From contig NZ_CP048289.1 in the NCBI RefSeq assembly GCF_014084105.1, positions 5,651,922-5,715,921 on the forward strand: a stretch of 64,000 nt of DNA. The letters run 5' to 3'. Numbering within the stretch: position 1 is the stretch's first letter; each line of letters begins with the position of its first letter. Origin of the DNA: Streptacidiphilus sp. P02-A3a (lineage in GTDB: Bacteria > Actinomycetota > Actinomycetes > Streptomycetales > Streptomycetaceae). The translations under genes and the position numbers were made by a program. Below the pieces are notes generated by a model that ran no database searches, was not told the DNA's origin, and saw only the letters and a program-made list of their open reading frames with translations. This document shows, one piece after another, positions 23,462-32,895 of the stretch.

Positions 23462-26457
23462 TGCGGCTGCACCAGCTGCGGATGACCGCCTTCGGCCCGT
23501 TCCCCGACACCCAGACCGTCGACTTCGACGCGCTGGCGGCGGGCGGCCTGTTCCTGCTGCGCGGCGCCACCGGCGCGGGCAAGACCAGCGTGCTGGACGC
23601 GGTCTGCTACGCCCTGTACGGCACGGTTCCCGGCAGCCGCCCGCGCACCCGGCTGCGCAGCGACCACGCCTCGGCGGAGGTCAGGACCGAGGTGCGGCTG
23701 GAGGTCACCCTGGGCGGCCGACGGCTGGAGATCACCCGCAGCCCGGAGCAGGCCAGGGCGAAGAAGCGCGGCACCGGCTCGACCCTGGAGAAGGCGCGGA
23801 CACTGCTGCGCGAGTGGTCGGCGCAGGGGCCCGGCGCCCCGGGCTGGCAGCCCCGCAGCAAGTCCCACCAGGAGGTGGGCGCCGAGGTGCAGCAGCTGAT
23901 CGGGATGAGCCGGGAGCAGTTCTGCCAGGTGGTGCTGCTGCCCCAGGGCGAGTTCTCGCGCTTCCTGCACTCGGACGCCAGGGATCGCGCCGATCTGCTC
24001 GGGCGGCTGTTCGACACGGCTCGCTTCCGCGCGGTGGAGGAATGGCTGGCGGAGCGCCGCCAGCGCACCGACAAGGCCTGCCAGGCGGTGCGCGACGAGA
24101 TCGGCGCGCTGCTGGAGCGGGTGCGCGAGGCGGCCGGGGCCGACACCGCCGGGGATCCCGCGCCGCTGGTGCCGGGCTCCGAGCTGGAGTCCCTCGGTTG
24201 GGCGGCGCAGCTGCGGGTCCAGGCCCGCGAGCAGCTGGCGGTGGCCGAGTCCTGGCTGGCCGGGGCCGGGGCCGCGCAGCGGCTGGCCGCCGACCGGGCC
24301 CGGGCGGTGGGGGTGCTGGCCGACCGGCAGCAGCGGCACCGCCGGGCCGTCGAACGCTCGCACGAGCTGGAGCGGCGGGCGGCGGACCAGGCCGCGGCCG
24401 AGGCACTGCTGGAGCGGGCCCAGCGGGCGGACGCGGTACTGCCGCTGTACCGGCTGTGGGACGACGCCGAGCGGGCCCGGCGACGGCTGGCGGAGCAGCA
24501 GCGGGCGGCCCGGGCGCTGCTGCCGGAGCCGCTGCGCGCGGCCGGGGCGGACGAGCTCTCGGCCGCCGAGCGGGCCGCGCGGGAGGAACTGGGCGGCCTG
24601 CGGTCGCTGCTGGCCGCCGAGGAGCGGTTCCACGCCGACGCCCGGCGGCAGCGGGTGCTGGAGGCCGAGCGGGAGGACGCCGAGGCCCAGCGGGCGGAGG
24701 CCGAGGGCTGGCTGGTCCGCTGGCCGGAGCTGCGGCAGGCGGCCGAGGCCCGGGTGGAGCAGGCCCGGCAGGCCGAGACGCGGGTCCAGCAGCTGACCGA
24801 GCGGCTGTCCGAGGCCCGGCGGCAGCAGCTGGCGGCGGAGCGGGCGCAGGAGCTGGAGGCCCGTCTCGCGGTCGGTGTCGAGCGGGAGTCGACGCTGCGC
24901 CGGTCCGCGCTGGCCGCGCACGAGTCCTGGCTGGAGCTGCGCGAGCAGCGGCTGCGCGGGATGGCCGCCGAGCTGGCGCAGGGGCTGCGCCCGGGCGTCG
25001 ACTGCCCGGTCTGCGGTTCGGCCGAGCACCCCGCGCCCGCGCTCGCCGGTCCGGACCAGGTCACCCGGGCGCAGGAGGAGCAGGCGGAGCGCGCCCACCG
25101 GGAGGCCTCGCGCGCGGCCGAGGCCGCCCGGGACTCCCTGCTGGAACCGCGTCGGCAGTTGGCCGCGCTGGCCGCGGTCAGCGGCGAACGTCCGGCCGCC
25201 GGGCTGCGCGAGGCGGCCGAGGCGCTGGCCGCCGAGCACGACCGGGCCCAGCGCGAGGCCGCCGCCGGGGTCCGCGCCCGGCAGGAGGCCGACGCGCTGG
25301 AGGGCGAGCACGAACGGCGGTTGGCGCAGTCGCGGCAGGCCGCCGGTTCGGCGGCCGCCGCGACCGCGCTGCTGGACGCGCTGGACCGGCAACAGGGCGA
25401 GCTGGCGGTTGAGTTGGAGCAGGGCCGGGCCGGGGCCCGGTCGGTGGCGGAGCGCTCCGCCGAGCTGGGCCGGCTCGCCGACCGGCTCGCCTCGGCGGTG
25501 GCCGCCGCCCGGGCCGCGGCCACCGGCGCCGAGGCCGCCGACCGGGCCGGGGCCGAGGTCCGCGAGGCGGCGCGGCGCGAGGGCTTCGCCGACGCCGAGG
25601 CGGTGACCGCGGCGGCGCTGCCCGCCGACCGGGCCGCCCGGCTGCGCGACGGGGTGACGGCGCACCACACCGAGCTGGCCCGGGTCGGCACCGAGCTCGC
25701 CGATCCGGAGCTGCTGGCCGCCGCCGCACAGCCGGACGCGCGGCCGGACGCGGTCCGGTCCGCGCTGGAGGCCGCCGAGGCGGCGCTGCGGCGGGCGCAT
25801 ACCGCGGTGCACTCGGCGCGGGAGCGCTGCGCCGCCCTGGACCGGCTCGGCGCCCGGCTGGCGGAGCAGCTGCGGATACTCGCGCCGCTGGCCGAGGAGC
25901 ACGCCACCGCGGCCCGGATGGCCGGTCTGGCGTCCGGCGGCAGCGCCGGGAACACGCTGCGGATGTCGCTGGAGACGTACGTGCTCGCGGCCCGGCTGGA
26001 GCAGGTCGCGGCGGCGGCCGGGGCCCGGCTGGCGGTGATGTCGCAGGGCCGCTACACCCTGGCCCACAGCGACGCCCGGGCGAAGGGCGGCGGCCGGTCG
26101 GGTCTCGGGCTGAGCGTGCTGGACGCGCACACCGGGCAGCGGCGGGACACCTCGACGCTGTCCGGCGGCGAGAGCTTCTACGCCTCACTGGCGCTGGCGC
26201 TCGGCCTGGCGGACGTGGTCACCGACGAGGCCGGGGGCATGCCGCTGGACACCCTGTTCATCGACGAGGGCTTCGGCTCGCTCGACGAGGACACCCTGGA
26301 GGACGTCCTGGACGTGCTGGACCGGCTGCGGGAGCGCGACCGCGCGGTCGGCATCGTCAGCCACGTCGGCGTGCTGCGGGACCGGATCCCGGCCCAACTG
26401 GAGGTGCGCAAGGGGCGGTCCGGCTCGACCCTGGCGCAGCACGGCACCGGCGGCTGA
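23461..26457 (+). CDS. sbcC: Exonuclease SbcC, Rad50-like ATPase
   Basis: A protein of 998 residues. Walker A GATGAGKT is at 35-42. A long Ala/Arg/Glu coiled coil follows, interrupted by the zinc hook CPVC (about residues 516-519). The second coil leads to the ABC signature TLSGGESFYASLALALGLA (about residue 899) and Walker B LFIDEGFGSLDED (about 930). It dimerises through the zinc hook and gates the SbcD nuclease by ATP hydrolysis. The length is typical. Translationally coupled to sbcD. Confidence 0.97.
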   Translation: MRLHQLRMTAFGPFPDTQTVDFDALAAGGLFLLRGATGAGKTSVLDAVCYALYGTVPGSRPRTRLRSDHASAEVRTEVRLEVTLGGRRLEITRSPEQARAKKRGTGSTLEKARTLLREWSAQGPGAPGWQPRSKSHQEVGAEVQQLIGMSREQFCQVVLLPQGEFSRFLHSDARDRADLLGRLFDTARFRAVEEWLAERRQRTDKACQAVRDEIGALLERVREAAGADTAGDPAPLVPGSELESLGWAAQLRVQAREQLAVAESWLAGAGAAQRLAADRARAVGVLADRQQRHRRAVERSHELERRAADQAAAEALLERAQRADAVLPLYRLWDDAERARRRLAEQQRAARALLPEPLRAAGADELSAAERAAREELGGLRSLLAAEERFHADARRQRVLEAEREDAEAQRAEAEGWLVRWPELRQAAEARVEQARQAETRVQQLTERLSEARRQQLAAERAQELEARLAVGVERESTLRRSALAAHESWLELREQRLRGMAAELAQGLRPGVDCPVCGSAEHPAPALAGPDQVTRAQEEQAERAHREASRAAEAARDSLLEPRRQLAALAAVSGERPAAGLREAAEALAAEHDRAQREAAAGVRARQEADALEGEHERRLAQSRQAAGSAAAATALLDALDRQQGELAVELEQGRAGARSVAERSAELGRLADRLASAVAAARAAATGAEAADRAGAEVREAARREGFADAEAVTAAALPADRAARLRDGVTAHHTELARVGTELADPELLAAAAQPDARPDAVRSALEAAEAALRRAHTAVHSARERCAALDRLGARLAEQLRILAPLAEEHATAARMAGLASGGSAGNTLRMSLETYVLAARLEQVAAAAGARLAVMSQGRYTLAHSDARAKGGGRSGLGLSVLDAHTGQRRDTSTLSGGESFYASLALALGLADVVTDEAGGMPLDTLFIDEGFGSLDEDTLEDVLDVLDRLRERDRAVGIVSHVGVLRDRIPAQLEVRKGRSGSTLAQHGTGG

Positions 26458-26570
26458 CCCCCTCGGCCCGGCTGCCGTCAGGCCGCCGCCCTTGATCGGA
26501 GCGGCCGGGGCGCGATCAACTGGACCCTGGCACACGATGGCACACGACGCGCGCGAGAGAGGCCCCGTGG

Positions 26571-28268
26571 ATGAGTGAGCAACAGGGACAGCCACCGACG
26601 CAGGCACAGGCACCGACGCGGGCACAGCCGTGGTGGCGGGGGGCGGCCCTGTACCAGGTGTACCCGCGCAGCTTCGCCGACGGCAACGGCGACGGCACCG
26701 GCGACCTCGCCGGGCTCCGCGCCCGGCTGCCGTACCTGGCCGAACTGGGCGTGGACGGCCTGTGGATCTCGCCGTGGTACGTCTCGCCGCTCGCCGACGG
26801 CGGCTACGACGTCGCCGACTACCGGGACATCGACCCGGCCTTCGGCAGCCTCGGCGAGGCCGAGCAGCTGATCGAGGAGGCCCACCGCCACGGCCTGCGG
26901 ATCATCGTGGACCTGGTCCCCAACCACTGCTCCGAGCAGCATCCCTGGTTCCGGGCCGCGCTGGCCGCCGGTCCGGGCTCGCCCGAGCGGGCCCGCTTCC
27001 ACTTCCGTCCCGGGCTCGGCCCGGACGGCGCGCTGCCGCCCGGCGACTGGCACTCGCACTTCGGCGGCTCGGCCTGGACCAGGGTGACCGAGGCCGACGG
27101 CAGCCCCGGCGAGTGGTACCTGCACCTGTTCGCGCCCGAGCAGCCGGACTGGAACTGGGACCACCCGGAGGTCCGCGCCGAGTTCGAGTCGGTGCTGCGG
27201 TTCTGGCTGGACCGGGGCGTGGACGGCTTCCGGATCGACGTCACCGACCACCTGGTCAAGGAGGACGGACTGCCCGACAGTGCCGGGCACCACGGCCGCC
27301 CGGACCCGTGGCGGGACCAGGAGGGGGTGCACCAGGTCTACCGGGACTGGCGCCGGGTCACCGACGGCTACCCCGGGGAACGTGCCTTCGTGGCCGAACT
27401 GTGGGAGAACGACCCGGAGCGCTTCTGCCGCTACCTGCGCCCGGACGAGCTGCACACCGCCTTCAACTTCGCGCTGCTGCGTGCCCCCTGGCGGGCCGTC
27501 GAGTTCCGCCAGGTGATCGACGCCACCCTGGCCGCCCACTCCCCCGTCGGCGCGCCGCCGACCTGGGTGCTGTCGAACCACGACACCACCCGCCATGTCA
27601 CCCGCTACGGCCGCGCCGACTCCACCTACGGCTTCGACCGGGCCGCCCGGCACGGCCTGCCGGTGGACCTGGAGACCGGCACCCGCCGGGCCCGGGCGGC
27701 GGCGCTGCTGACCCTGGCGCTGCCCGGCGGGGTCTACCTCTACCAGGGCGACGAGCTGGGCCTGTGGGAGGTCGAGGACATCCCGGACGAGCTGCGGCAG
27801 GACCCGGTCTGGCTGCGCACCGGCGGGGTGGACCGGGGCCGCGACGGCTGCCGGGTGCCGTTGCCGTGGAGCGGCAAGGAGCCGCCGTTCGGCTTCGGTC
27901 CGGACGGCGCGGCGCCCTGGCTGGACGTCCAGCCGACCGCCTGGCGGGACGTCAGCGTCGCCGCGCAGACCGGGAACCCGGGCTCGCACCTGGAGCTCTA
28001 CCGGGCGGCGCTGCGGCTGCGCGGCACCCACCCGGGCCTCGGCGACGGCCCGATGGACTGGTTGCCGTCCCCCGAAGGGGTGCTCGACTTCACCCGCCCG
28101 GGCGGGTTCCGCTGCGTGCTCAACTTCGGCCCGGAGCCGCTGCCGCTGCCGTCGCGGCCGGAGGTGCTGCTGGTGAGCGGGGAGTTGACGACCACGGCGG
28201 CGGGGCTGGCGCTGCCGACCGACACGGCGGTCTGGCTGCGGCACGGCCCGGACGGGGCTCGCGGATGA
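26571..28268 (+). CDS. GH13 alpha-glucosidase / oligo-alpha-glucosidase
   Basis: A protein of 565 residues, cytoplasmic (no signal peptide). The conserved regions of the GH13 barrel are DLVPNH (114-119), GFRIDVTD with nucleophile D223, FVAELWEN with acid/base E276, and SNHDTT with D338. Substrate-barrel segments such as YQVYPRSFADGNGDG are typical of the alpha-glucosidase subfamilies (near GH13_30). It likely hydrolyses maltose, maltodextrins or other alpha-glucosides imported into the cell. No sugar transporter is adjacent, so it is a stand-alone enzyme. The Gln/Pro-rich first 20 residues are variable. A hairpin terminator follows. Confidence 0.92.
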   Translation: MSEQQGQPPTQAQAPTRAQPWWRGAALYQVYPRSFADGNGDGTGDLAGLRARLPYLAELGVDGLWISPWYVSPLADGGYDVADYRDIDPAFGSLGEAEQLIEEAHRHGLRIIVDLVPNHCSEQHPWFRAALAAGPGSPERARFHFRPGLGPDGALPPGDWHSHFGGSAWTRVTEADGSPGEWYLHLFAPEQPDWNWDHPEVRAEFESVLRFWLDRGVDGFRIDVTDHLVKEDGLPDSAGHHGRPDPWRDQEGVHQVYRDWRRVTDGYPGERAFVAELWENDPERFCRYLRPDELHTAFNFALLRAPWRAVEFRQVIDATLAAHSPVGAPPTWVLSNHDTTRHVTRYGRADSTYGFDRAARHGLPVDLETGTRRARAAALLTLALPGGVYLYQGDELGLWEVEDIPDELRQDPVWLRTGGVDRGRDGCRVPLPWSGKEPPFGFGPDGAAPWLDVQPTAWRDVSVAAQTGNPGSHLELYRAALRLRGTHPGLGDGPMDWLPSPEGVLDFTRPGGFRCVLNFGPEPLPLPSRPEVLLVSGELTTTAAGLALPTDTAVWLRHGPDGARG

Positions 28269-28280
28269 ACGTCAGGGAAT

Positions 28281-28322
28281 GAGGGAGCCCCGTTCGCACG
28301 GGGGAGCGACCGGGGCTTCCTC
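28281..28322. terminator. Hairpin after the alpha-glucosidase gene
   Basis: GAGGGAGCCCCG (28281-28292) pairs with CGGGGCTTCCTC (28311-28322), with one G-U position. It lies 12 bp after the GH13 stop, between the two convergent genes, so it may serve both strands. Confidence 0.75.
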
Positions 28323-28411
28323 TGGAAATAATACGAGTTGTCGAGCCTTGCGCCAGCATTTCTCGGAAACAGGATCCACTGTGCCATCGGCTGCTGGCAG
28401 CCGGAGCCGGC

Positions 28412-30823
28412 TCAGCCCAGTCCGGCCCGCCGCAGCGCGTCGGCCATCGCGCCGCCGCCACCGGTGTCGCCGCCCCGGGGCCGGGGCGCGCGCGACGGCT
28501 GCTGGCCCTGCTGCTGGCGGCCACCGCCCGAACGGCCCTGCCCCTGCTGCGGCTGCTGGCCCTGCGGCTGCCGGGGCGGGCGCTGCTCCTGGCCGCGCTC
28601 CTGCCCGCGGTCCGGCCGCTGGCCCGAACGCGCGGCGGGCTGCGCCTCGTCGTCCAGTCGCAGCGTCAGCGAGATCCGCTTGCGCGGGATGTCCACGTCC
28701 AGCACCTTCACCCGGACGATGTCACCGGACTTCACCACCTCGCGCGGGTCCTTGACGAAGGTCTTCGACAGCGCCGAGACGTGCACCAGGCCGTCCTGGT
28801 GGACCCCGATGTCGACGAACGCGCCGAACGCGGCGACGTTGGTGACCGTCCCCTCCAGCAGCATGCCGGGCTCCAGGTCGGACAGCTTCTCGACGCCCTC
28901 CTTGAAGGCCGCCGTGCGGAAGGCCGGACGCGGGTCGCGGCCCGGCTTCTCCAGCTCCCGCAGGATGTCGGTGACCGTCGGCACCCCGAAGGTCTCGTCG
29001 GCGAAGGCCGCCGGGCGCAGGCCGCGGAGCACCCCGCCGTTGCCGATCAGCGTCCTCAGCTCGCCGCCGGTCTGCGCCAGGATCCGGCGCACCACCGGGT
29101 AGGCCTCGGGGTGGACGCTGGAGCTGTCCAGCGGGTCGTCGCCGCCGGGGATCCGCAGGAAGCCCGCGCACTGCTCGAACGCCTTGGGGCCGAGCCGGGC
29201 CACGTCCTTCAGGCCCTTGCGGGTCCGGAACGGGCCGTTGGCGTCGCGGTGCGCCACGATGTTCTCGGCCAGTCCGGCGGTGATCCCGGAGACCCGGGTG
29301 AGCAGCGGCGCGGAGGCGGTGTTGACGTCCACGCCGACGCCGTTGACGCAGTCCTCGACCACGGCGTCGAGCGAGCGCGACAGCTTGGCCTCGGACAGGT
29401 CGTGCTGGTACTGGCCGACGCCGATCGACTTGGGGTCGATCTTCACCAGCTCGGCCAGCGGGTCCTGCAGCCGCCGGGCGATGGAGACCGCGCCGCGGAT
29501 CGAGACGTTGAGCTCCGGCAGCTCCTGCGAGGCGTAGGCGGAGGCGGAGTAGACGGACGCGCCGGCCTCCGAGACCACGGCCTTGGTGAGTCCCAGCTCC
29601 GGGTGGCGCTTGATCAGGTCGCCCGCGAGCTTGTCGGTCTCCCGCGAGGCGGTGCCGTTGCCGATGGCGATCAGGTCCACCCGGTGCGCGGCGCAGAGCT
29701 TGGCCAGGGTGGCGATCGACTCGTCCCAGCGGTTGGCCGGGACGTGCGGGTGGATGGTGTCGTGGGCGACGACCTTGCCGGTGTCGTCGACCACGGCGAC
29801 CTTGACGCCGGTGCGGAAGCCCGGGTCCAGGCCCAGGGTGGCGCGGGTCCCGGCGGGCGCGGCCAGCAGCAGGTCGCGCAGGTTCGCCGCGAACACCCGC
29901 ACCGCCTCGTCCTCCGCCTCGGTGCGCAGTCGCAGCCGCAGGTCGATGCCGAGGTGGACCAGGATCCGGGTGCGCCAGGCCCAGCGGACGGTGTCCAGCA
30001 GCCAGCGGTCGCCGGGGCGGCCCCGGTCCGCGATCTCGAAGCGGTTGGCGATCCGGGCCTCGTAGCCGCCGGGGGCCTCGGCGTCGGCCTCGTCGCTGTA
30101 GGGCTCCAGGGTCAGGTCGAGGACGTCCTCCTTCTCGCCCCGGAACATCGCCAGCACCCGGTGCGAGGGGAGCTTCACGAAGGGCTCGGCGAAGTCGAAG
30201 TAGTCGGAGAACTTCGCCCCCTCGGTCTCCTTGCCCCCGCGCACGGCGGCGGCCAGGCGGCCTCGGCCCCACATCCGCTCGCGCAGCGCGCCGATCAGGT
30301 CGGCGTCCTCGCCGAAGCGCTCGACCAGGATCGAGCGGGCGCCGTCGAGCGCCGCGGCGGCGTCGGCGACGTTCTCGTTCAGGAAGGCGGCGGCCTCGGT
30401 CTGCGGGTCCCGTCCCGGGTCGCCCAGCAGCAGGTCCGCCAGCGGCTCCAGACCGGCCTCGCGGGCGATCATCGCCTTGGTGCGGCGCTTGGGCTTGTAG
30501 GGGAGGTAGATGTCCTCCAGCCGGGCCTTGGAGTCGGCGGCTCGGATCTGCGCCTCCAGCGCCTCGTCCAGCTTGCCCTGACCGCGGACCGACTCCAGGA
30601 TCGCGGTACGGCGCTCCTCCAGCTCGCGCAGGTAGCGCAGCCGCTCCTCCAGGGTGCGCAGCTGGGCGTCGTCGAGCTCGCCGGTGGCCTCCTTGCGGTA
30701 GCGGGCGATGAAGGGCACGGTGGCCCCGCCGTCGAGCAGTTCGACGGCGGCCTGCACCTGTCCGGCTCTGACGCCGAGTTCTTCGGCGATGGTCTGCTGG
30801 ATGGACGCATTGTGAAGGGTCAC
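28412..30823 (-). CDS. tex: RNA-binding transcription accessory protein Tex
   Basis: A protein of 803 residues. The Tex N-terminal domain is about 1-200 (ATVPFIARYRKEATGELDDAQL, DIYLPYKPKRRTKAMIAREAGLEPLADLLL). A YqgF/RNase-H-like core follows at LGLDPGFRTGVKVAVVDDTGKVV (about 330), then the HhH pair region (VNTASAPLLTRVSGI, IVAHRDANGPFRTRKGLKDV) and an S1 RNA-binding domain (MLLEGTVTNVAAFGAFVDIGVHQDGLVHVSAL, about 650-725). The last 75 residues are Gln/Gly/Arg-rich and disordered, an extension seen in actinobacterial Tex. It modulates transcription by binding nucleic acids. Confidence 0.96.
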   Translation of the reverse strand: MTLHNASIQQTIAEELGVRAGQVQAAVELLDGGATVPFIARYRKEATGELDDAQLRTLEERLRYLRELEERRTAILESVRGQGKLDEALEAQIRAADSKARLEDIYLPYKPKRRTKAMIAREAGLEPLADLLLGDPGRDPQTEAAAFLNENVADAAAALDGARSILVERFGEDADLIGALRERMWGRGRLAAAVRGGKETEGAKFSDYFDFAEPFVKLPSHRVLAMFRGEKEDVLDLTLEPYSDEADAEAPGGYEARIANRFEIADRGRPGDRWLLDTVRWAWRTRILVHLGIDLRLRLRTEAEDEAVRVFAANLRDLLLAAPAGTRATLGLDPGFRTGVKVAVVDDTGKVVAHDTIHPHVPANRWDESIATLAKLCAAHRVDLIAIGNGTASRETDKLAGDLIKRHPELGLTKAVVSEAGASVYSASAYASQELPELNVSIRGAVSIARRLQDPLAELVKIDPKSIGVGQYQHDLSEAKLSRSLDAVVEDCVNGVGVDVNTASAPLLTRVSGITAGLAENIVAHRDANGPFRTRKGLKDVARLGPKAFEQCAGFLRIPGGDDPLDSSSVHPEAYPVVRRILAQTGGELRTLIGNGGVLRGLRPAAFADETFGVPTVTDILRELEKPGRDPRPAFRTAAFKEGVEKLSDLEPGMLLEGTVTNVAAFGAFVDIGVHQDGLVHVSALSKTFVKDPREVVKSGDIVRVKVLDVDIPRKRISLTLRLDDEAQPAARSGQRPDRGQERGQEQRPPRQPQGQQPQQGQGRSGGGRQQQGQQPSRAPRPRGGDTGGGGAMADALRRAGLG

Positions 30824-30931
30824 GCTCGATTACCGCCTTCTCGCAGGGACTCCACCAGCATTCTGCCGTTCCCGGGGGCGGAGGGGAAAACCCCTGCGCC
30901 CCGGGCGGGTCGTGGCCGCTGGACCGACCGG

Positions 30932-31100
30932 GTGATCATCCGTGCGGCGACCGCGACCGACTGGTCCTCCGTCTGGCCCTTCCCGCACGCCGTCGTCGAG
31001 GCCGGGGGGACCCGCACCTACCCTCGCGACCTGGACCAGGAGCAGGCCCGCGCGATCCGGATGCTGACCGCCCCGGCGCGGACGGTGGTGGCGGTGGCGG
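30932..31100 (+). pseudogene. GNAT acetyltransferase remnant (N-terminus only)
   Basis: Starting at GTG 30932, about 56 codons read VIIRAATATDWSSVWPF, then HAVVEAGGTRTYPRDLD and EQARAIRMLTAPARTVVAV. This matches the N-terminal third of Streptomyces GNAT N-acetyltransferases. After about 31100 the frame runs into the 3' end of the oppositely oriented thioesterase gene, and no acetyl-CoA-binding GxGxA loop follows. The rest of the gene was lost, presumably by a deletion joining it to the thioesterase end. Confidence 0.65.
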
Positions 31101-31985
31101 TCAGCTGGGGCGGGGCACCGCGGCGAGCTGGCGGGACTGGGCGACCAGGCGGCCGGACTCGTCCCAGACCTCGGCGTCCTCCTCCAGGTAGCCGCCCGCG
31201 AGGTTGCGGGTCGAGTGGACCACCCGCAGCCAGCCGGGCACCGGCCTGGCCCGGACGTGGGCGGTGAGCTCGATGGTCGGGGTCCAGCCGAACAGGCCCA
31301 GGTCGAAGGTGACCGGCGGCAGCGCGTCCACCGCGAGCAGCAGCATCAGCGGGTCGGGGAGGCGTCCGTCGGCGAGCCGCAGCCAGCCCTGGATCCGGCC
31401 CTCGCCGCTGGGCTCGCCGAGCGCCCAGCCGACACTGGCCGGGTCGAGCCGCAGGTCGAGCCGGTGCAGCAGGTCGGCCTGGGCCAGGAACTGGGGCGGG
31501 GCGTGCTCGGTGCTGATGCACTGGTCCGGCGGCGGCATCAGCGGCGGGGCGGCGCTGGTGCGCACCTCCCCCTCGGCCGCGGCCAGGTCGCCGTAGGAGG
31601 CGAGCACCCGCAGCCGCTCGACGGGGCTGCCGTCCTCGTCCCGCTGGACGAGCCGGGCGGTACCGGTGGACAGCGTGCGTCCGCCGCGGACGGTCTCGGC
31701 GTGCACCTCGGCCGGGCCGGGACGGGAGGCGCTGAGGTAGTAGCCGCTGATCGAGACCGGGTCGACGTGGCCGGTGCCGTCGCCGAGGTGCCGGGACAGC
31801 GCCCGGGCGGCGAGCGCCAGCAGCAGGCCGCCGTTGATCCCGCCGCCGATGCGCCACCCCGGGTCGAGCTCCGCGTCGTAGACGCCGGGGGCGCCCTCGC
31901 GCTCCACCACGGCCGACCCCCGGTCGAACTCGGAGTCTGGGGCGGCGTCGCGGCCGGAGACCTGCTCAACCGGTGTCATCGTCAT
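31101..31985 (-). CDS. Acyl-CoA thioesterase family protein (double hot-dog)
   Basis: A protein of 294 residues with the TesB-like two-hot-dog arrangement. The first domain has GWRIGGGINGGLLLALAARALSRHLGDG and VSISGYYLSASRPG. The second has WTPTIELTAHVRARPVPGWLRVVHSTRNLAGGYLEEDAEVWDESGRLVAQSRQLA, the signature of actinobacterial thioesterase-like proteins. Probable role: hydrolysis of acyl-CoA. ATG 31985 is used; GGAGGG lies 12 nt upstream, slightly long. It is divergent from an SDR gene across a TACT-N4-AGTA site, so the two are likely co-regulated. Its 3' end borders the GNAT remnant. Confidence 0.82.
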   Translation of the reverse strand: MTMTPVEQVSGRDAAPDSEFDRGSAVVEREGAPGVYDAELDPGWRIGGGINGGLLLALAARALSRHLGDGTGHVDPVSISGYYLSASRPGPAEVHAETVRGGRTLSTGTARLVQRDEDGSPVERLRVLASYGDLAAAEGEVRTSAAPPLMPPPDQCISTEHAPPQFLAQADLLHRLDLRLDPASVGWALGEPSGEGRIQGWLRLADGRLPDPLMLLLAVDALPPVTFDLGLFGWTPTIELTAHVRARPVPGWLRVVHSTRNLAGGYLEEDAEVWDESGRLVAQSRQLAAVPRPS

Positions 31986-32009
31986 GGTGCGGTCCAACCC
32001 TCCAGGAAG

Positions 32010-32023
32010 TTACTTATCAGTAA
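32010..32023. promoter_or_regulatory. TTACT-TATC-AGTAA operator-like palindrome
   Basis: Perfect 5-bp arms with a 4-bp centre in the divergent gap between the thioesterase and SDR genes. It shares TACT-N4-AGTA with the two etfB sites near 16.46 and 16.48 kb. Confidence 0.7.
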
Positions 32024-32109
32024 TCAATCGTACTCTCGCTTCACTCGTCAAGGCGATCGTGATAGTTCTGATTATCCGTCAGCTACGCAGCCGACCGTAG
32101 GAGCCCCCG

Positions 32110-32895
32110 ATGACGCTTCCGCTCCCCCACCGGCTGGACGGCCGGGTGGCCGTGGTCACCGGCGCTGGCAGCGGGATCGGCCGGGCCACCGCGGCCGTCC
32201 TCGCCGCCGCCGGGGCCCGGGTGGTCTGCGCGGACGTCGACGGACCGGCGGCCGAGGCCACCGCCGCCCGGATCGGCGGCCGGGCCGCGACGCTGGACGT
32301 CGCCGACCGGGCCGGGGTGTTCGCGCTGCTGGAGGCCACCGCCGCGGAGCAGGGGCGGCTCGACATCCTCTGCAACGTCGCCGGGATCATCCGCACCGGC
32401 CTGGTCGTCGACGTGGCCGAGGCCGACCTGGACGCGGTGCTCGACGTCAACTTCAAGGGCACCTTCCACGCCTGCCAGTGCGCCGCCCGGATCATGTGCG
32501 CGCAGGGCGGCGGCAGCATCGTGAACACCGCCTCGGGCGCGGTCGACGCGGCCACCCCGGAGATCATGAGCTACTCGGTGTCCAAGGCCGCCGTGGTCCA
32601 GCTGACCCGGAACCTCGCCGCCGAGGTCGGCCGGTACGGGGTCCGGGTCAACGCGGTGGCCCCGGGCGTGGTCCGGACGGCGATGACGGCGCGGCACTTC
32701 CTGCTGCCCGACGGCGGCGTGGACGAGGCCGCCCGGGCCGCCGCCGAGAAACCGCTGCGCCGGATGTCCCCGCTGGGCCTGATCGGCGAGCCGGAGGACG
32801 TCGCCTACGCCGTGCACTACCTGGTCAGCGACGCCGCCCGGTTCGTCACCGGGCAGATCCTGCGCCCCAACGGCGGCGTGGCGATGCCCTGGTGA
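32110..32895 (+). CDS. Short-chain dehydrogenase/reductase
   Basis: A protein of 261 residues, classical SDR. The cofactor motif is VVTGAGSGIGRAT (TGxxxGIG), then NVAGI (NNAG variant) and the catalytic YSVSK (YxxxK), with Ser in NTASGA. The Asp after the second strand (VCADVDG) indicates NAD(H) preference. Likely a 3-hydroxyacyl-CoA or related alcohol dehydrogenase, given the thioesterase next door. ATG 32110 has AGGAG 6-7 nt upstream. Its 3' end overlaps the convergent M23 peptidase gene by 50 bp. Confidence 0.92.
   Translation: MTLPLPHRLDGRVAVVTGAGSGIGRATAAVLAAAGARVVCADVDGPAAEATAARIGGRAATLDVADRAGVFALLEATAAEQGRLDILCNVAGIIRTGLVVDVAEADLDAVLDVNFKGTFHACQCAARIMCAQGGGSIVNTASGAVDAATPEIMSYSVSKAAVVQLTRNLAAEVGRYGVRVNAVAPGVVRTAMTARHFLLPDGGVDEAARAAAEKPLRRMSPLGLIGEPEDVAYAVHYLVSDAARFVTGQILRPNGGVAMPW

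Noticed and set aside
23311..26130. Long minus-strand frame opposite sbcC, about 940 codons
   Set aside because: It is low-complexity Arg/Gly/Pro-rich antisense of the Ala/Arg/Glu coiled coil, and sbcC is certain.
28781..31267. Long plus-strand frame of more than 800 codons opposite tex
   Set aside because: It mirrors the minus-strand tex coding sequence and has no family motifs. Only its last part is kept as the GNAT remnant.
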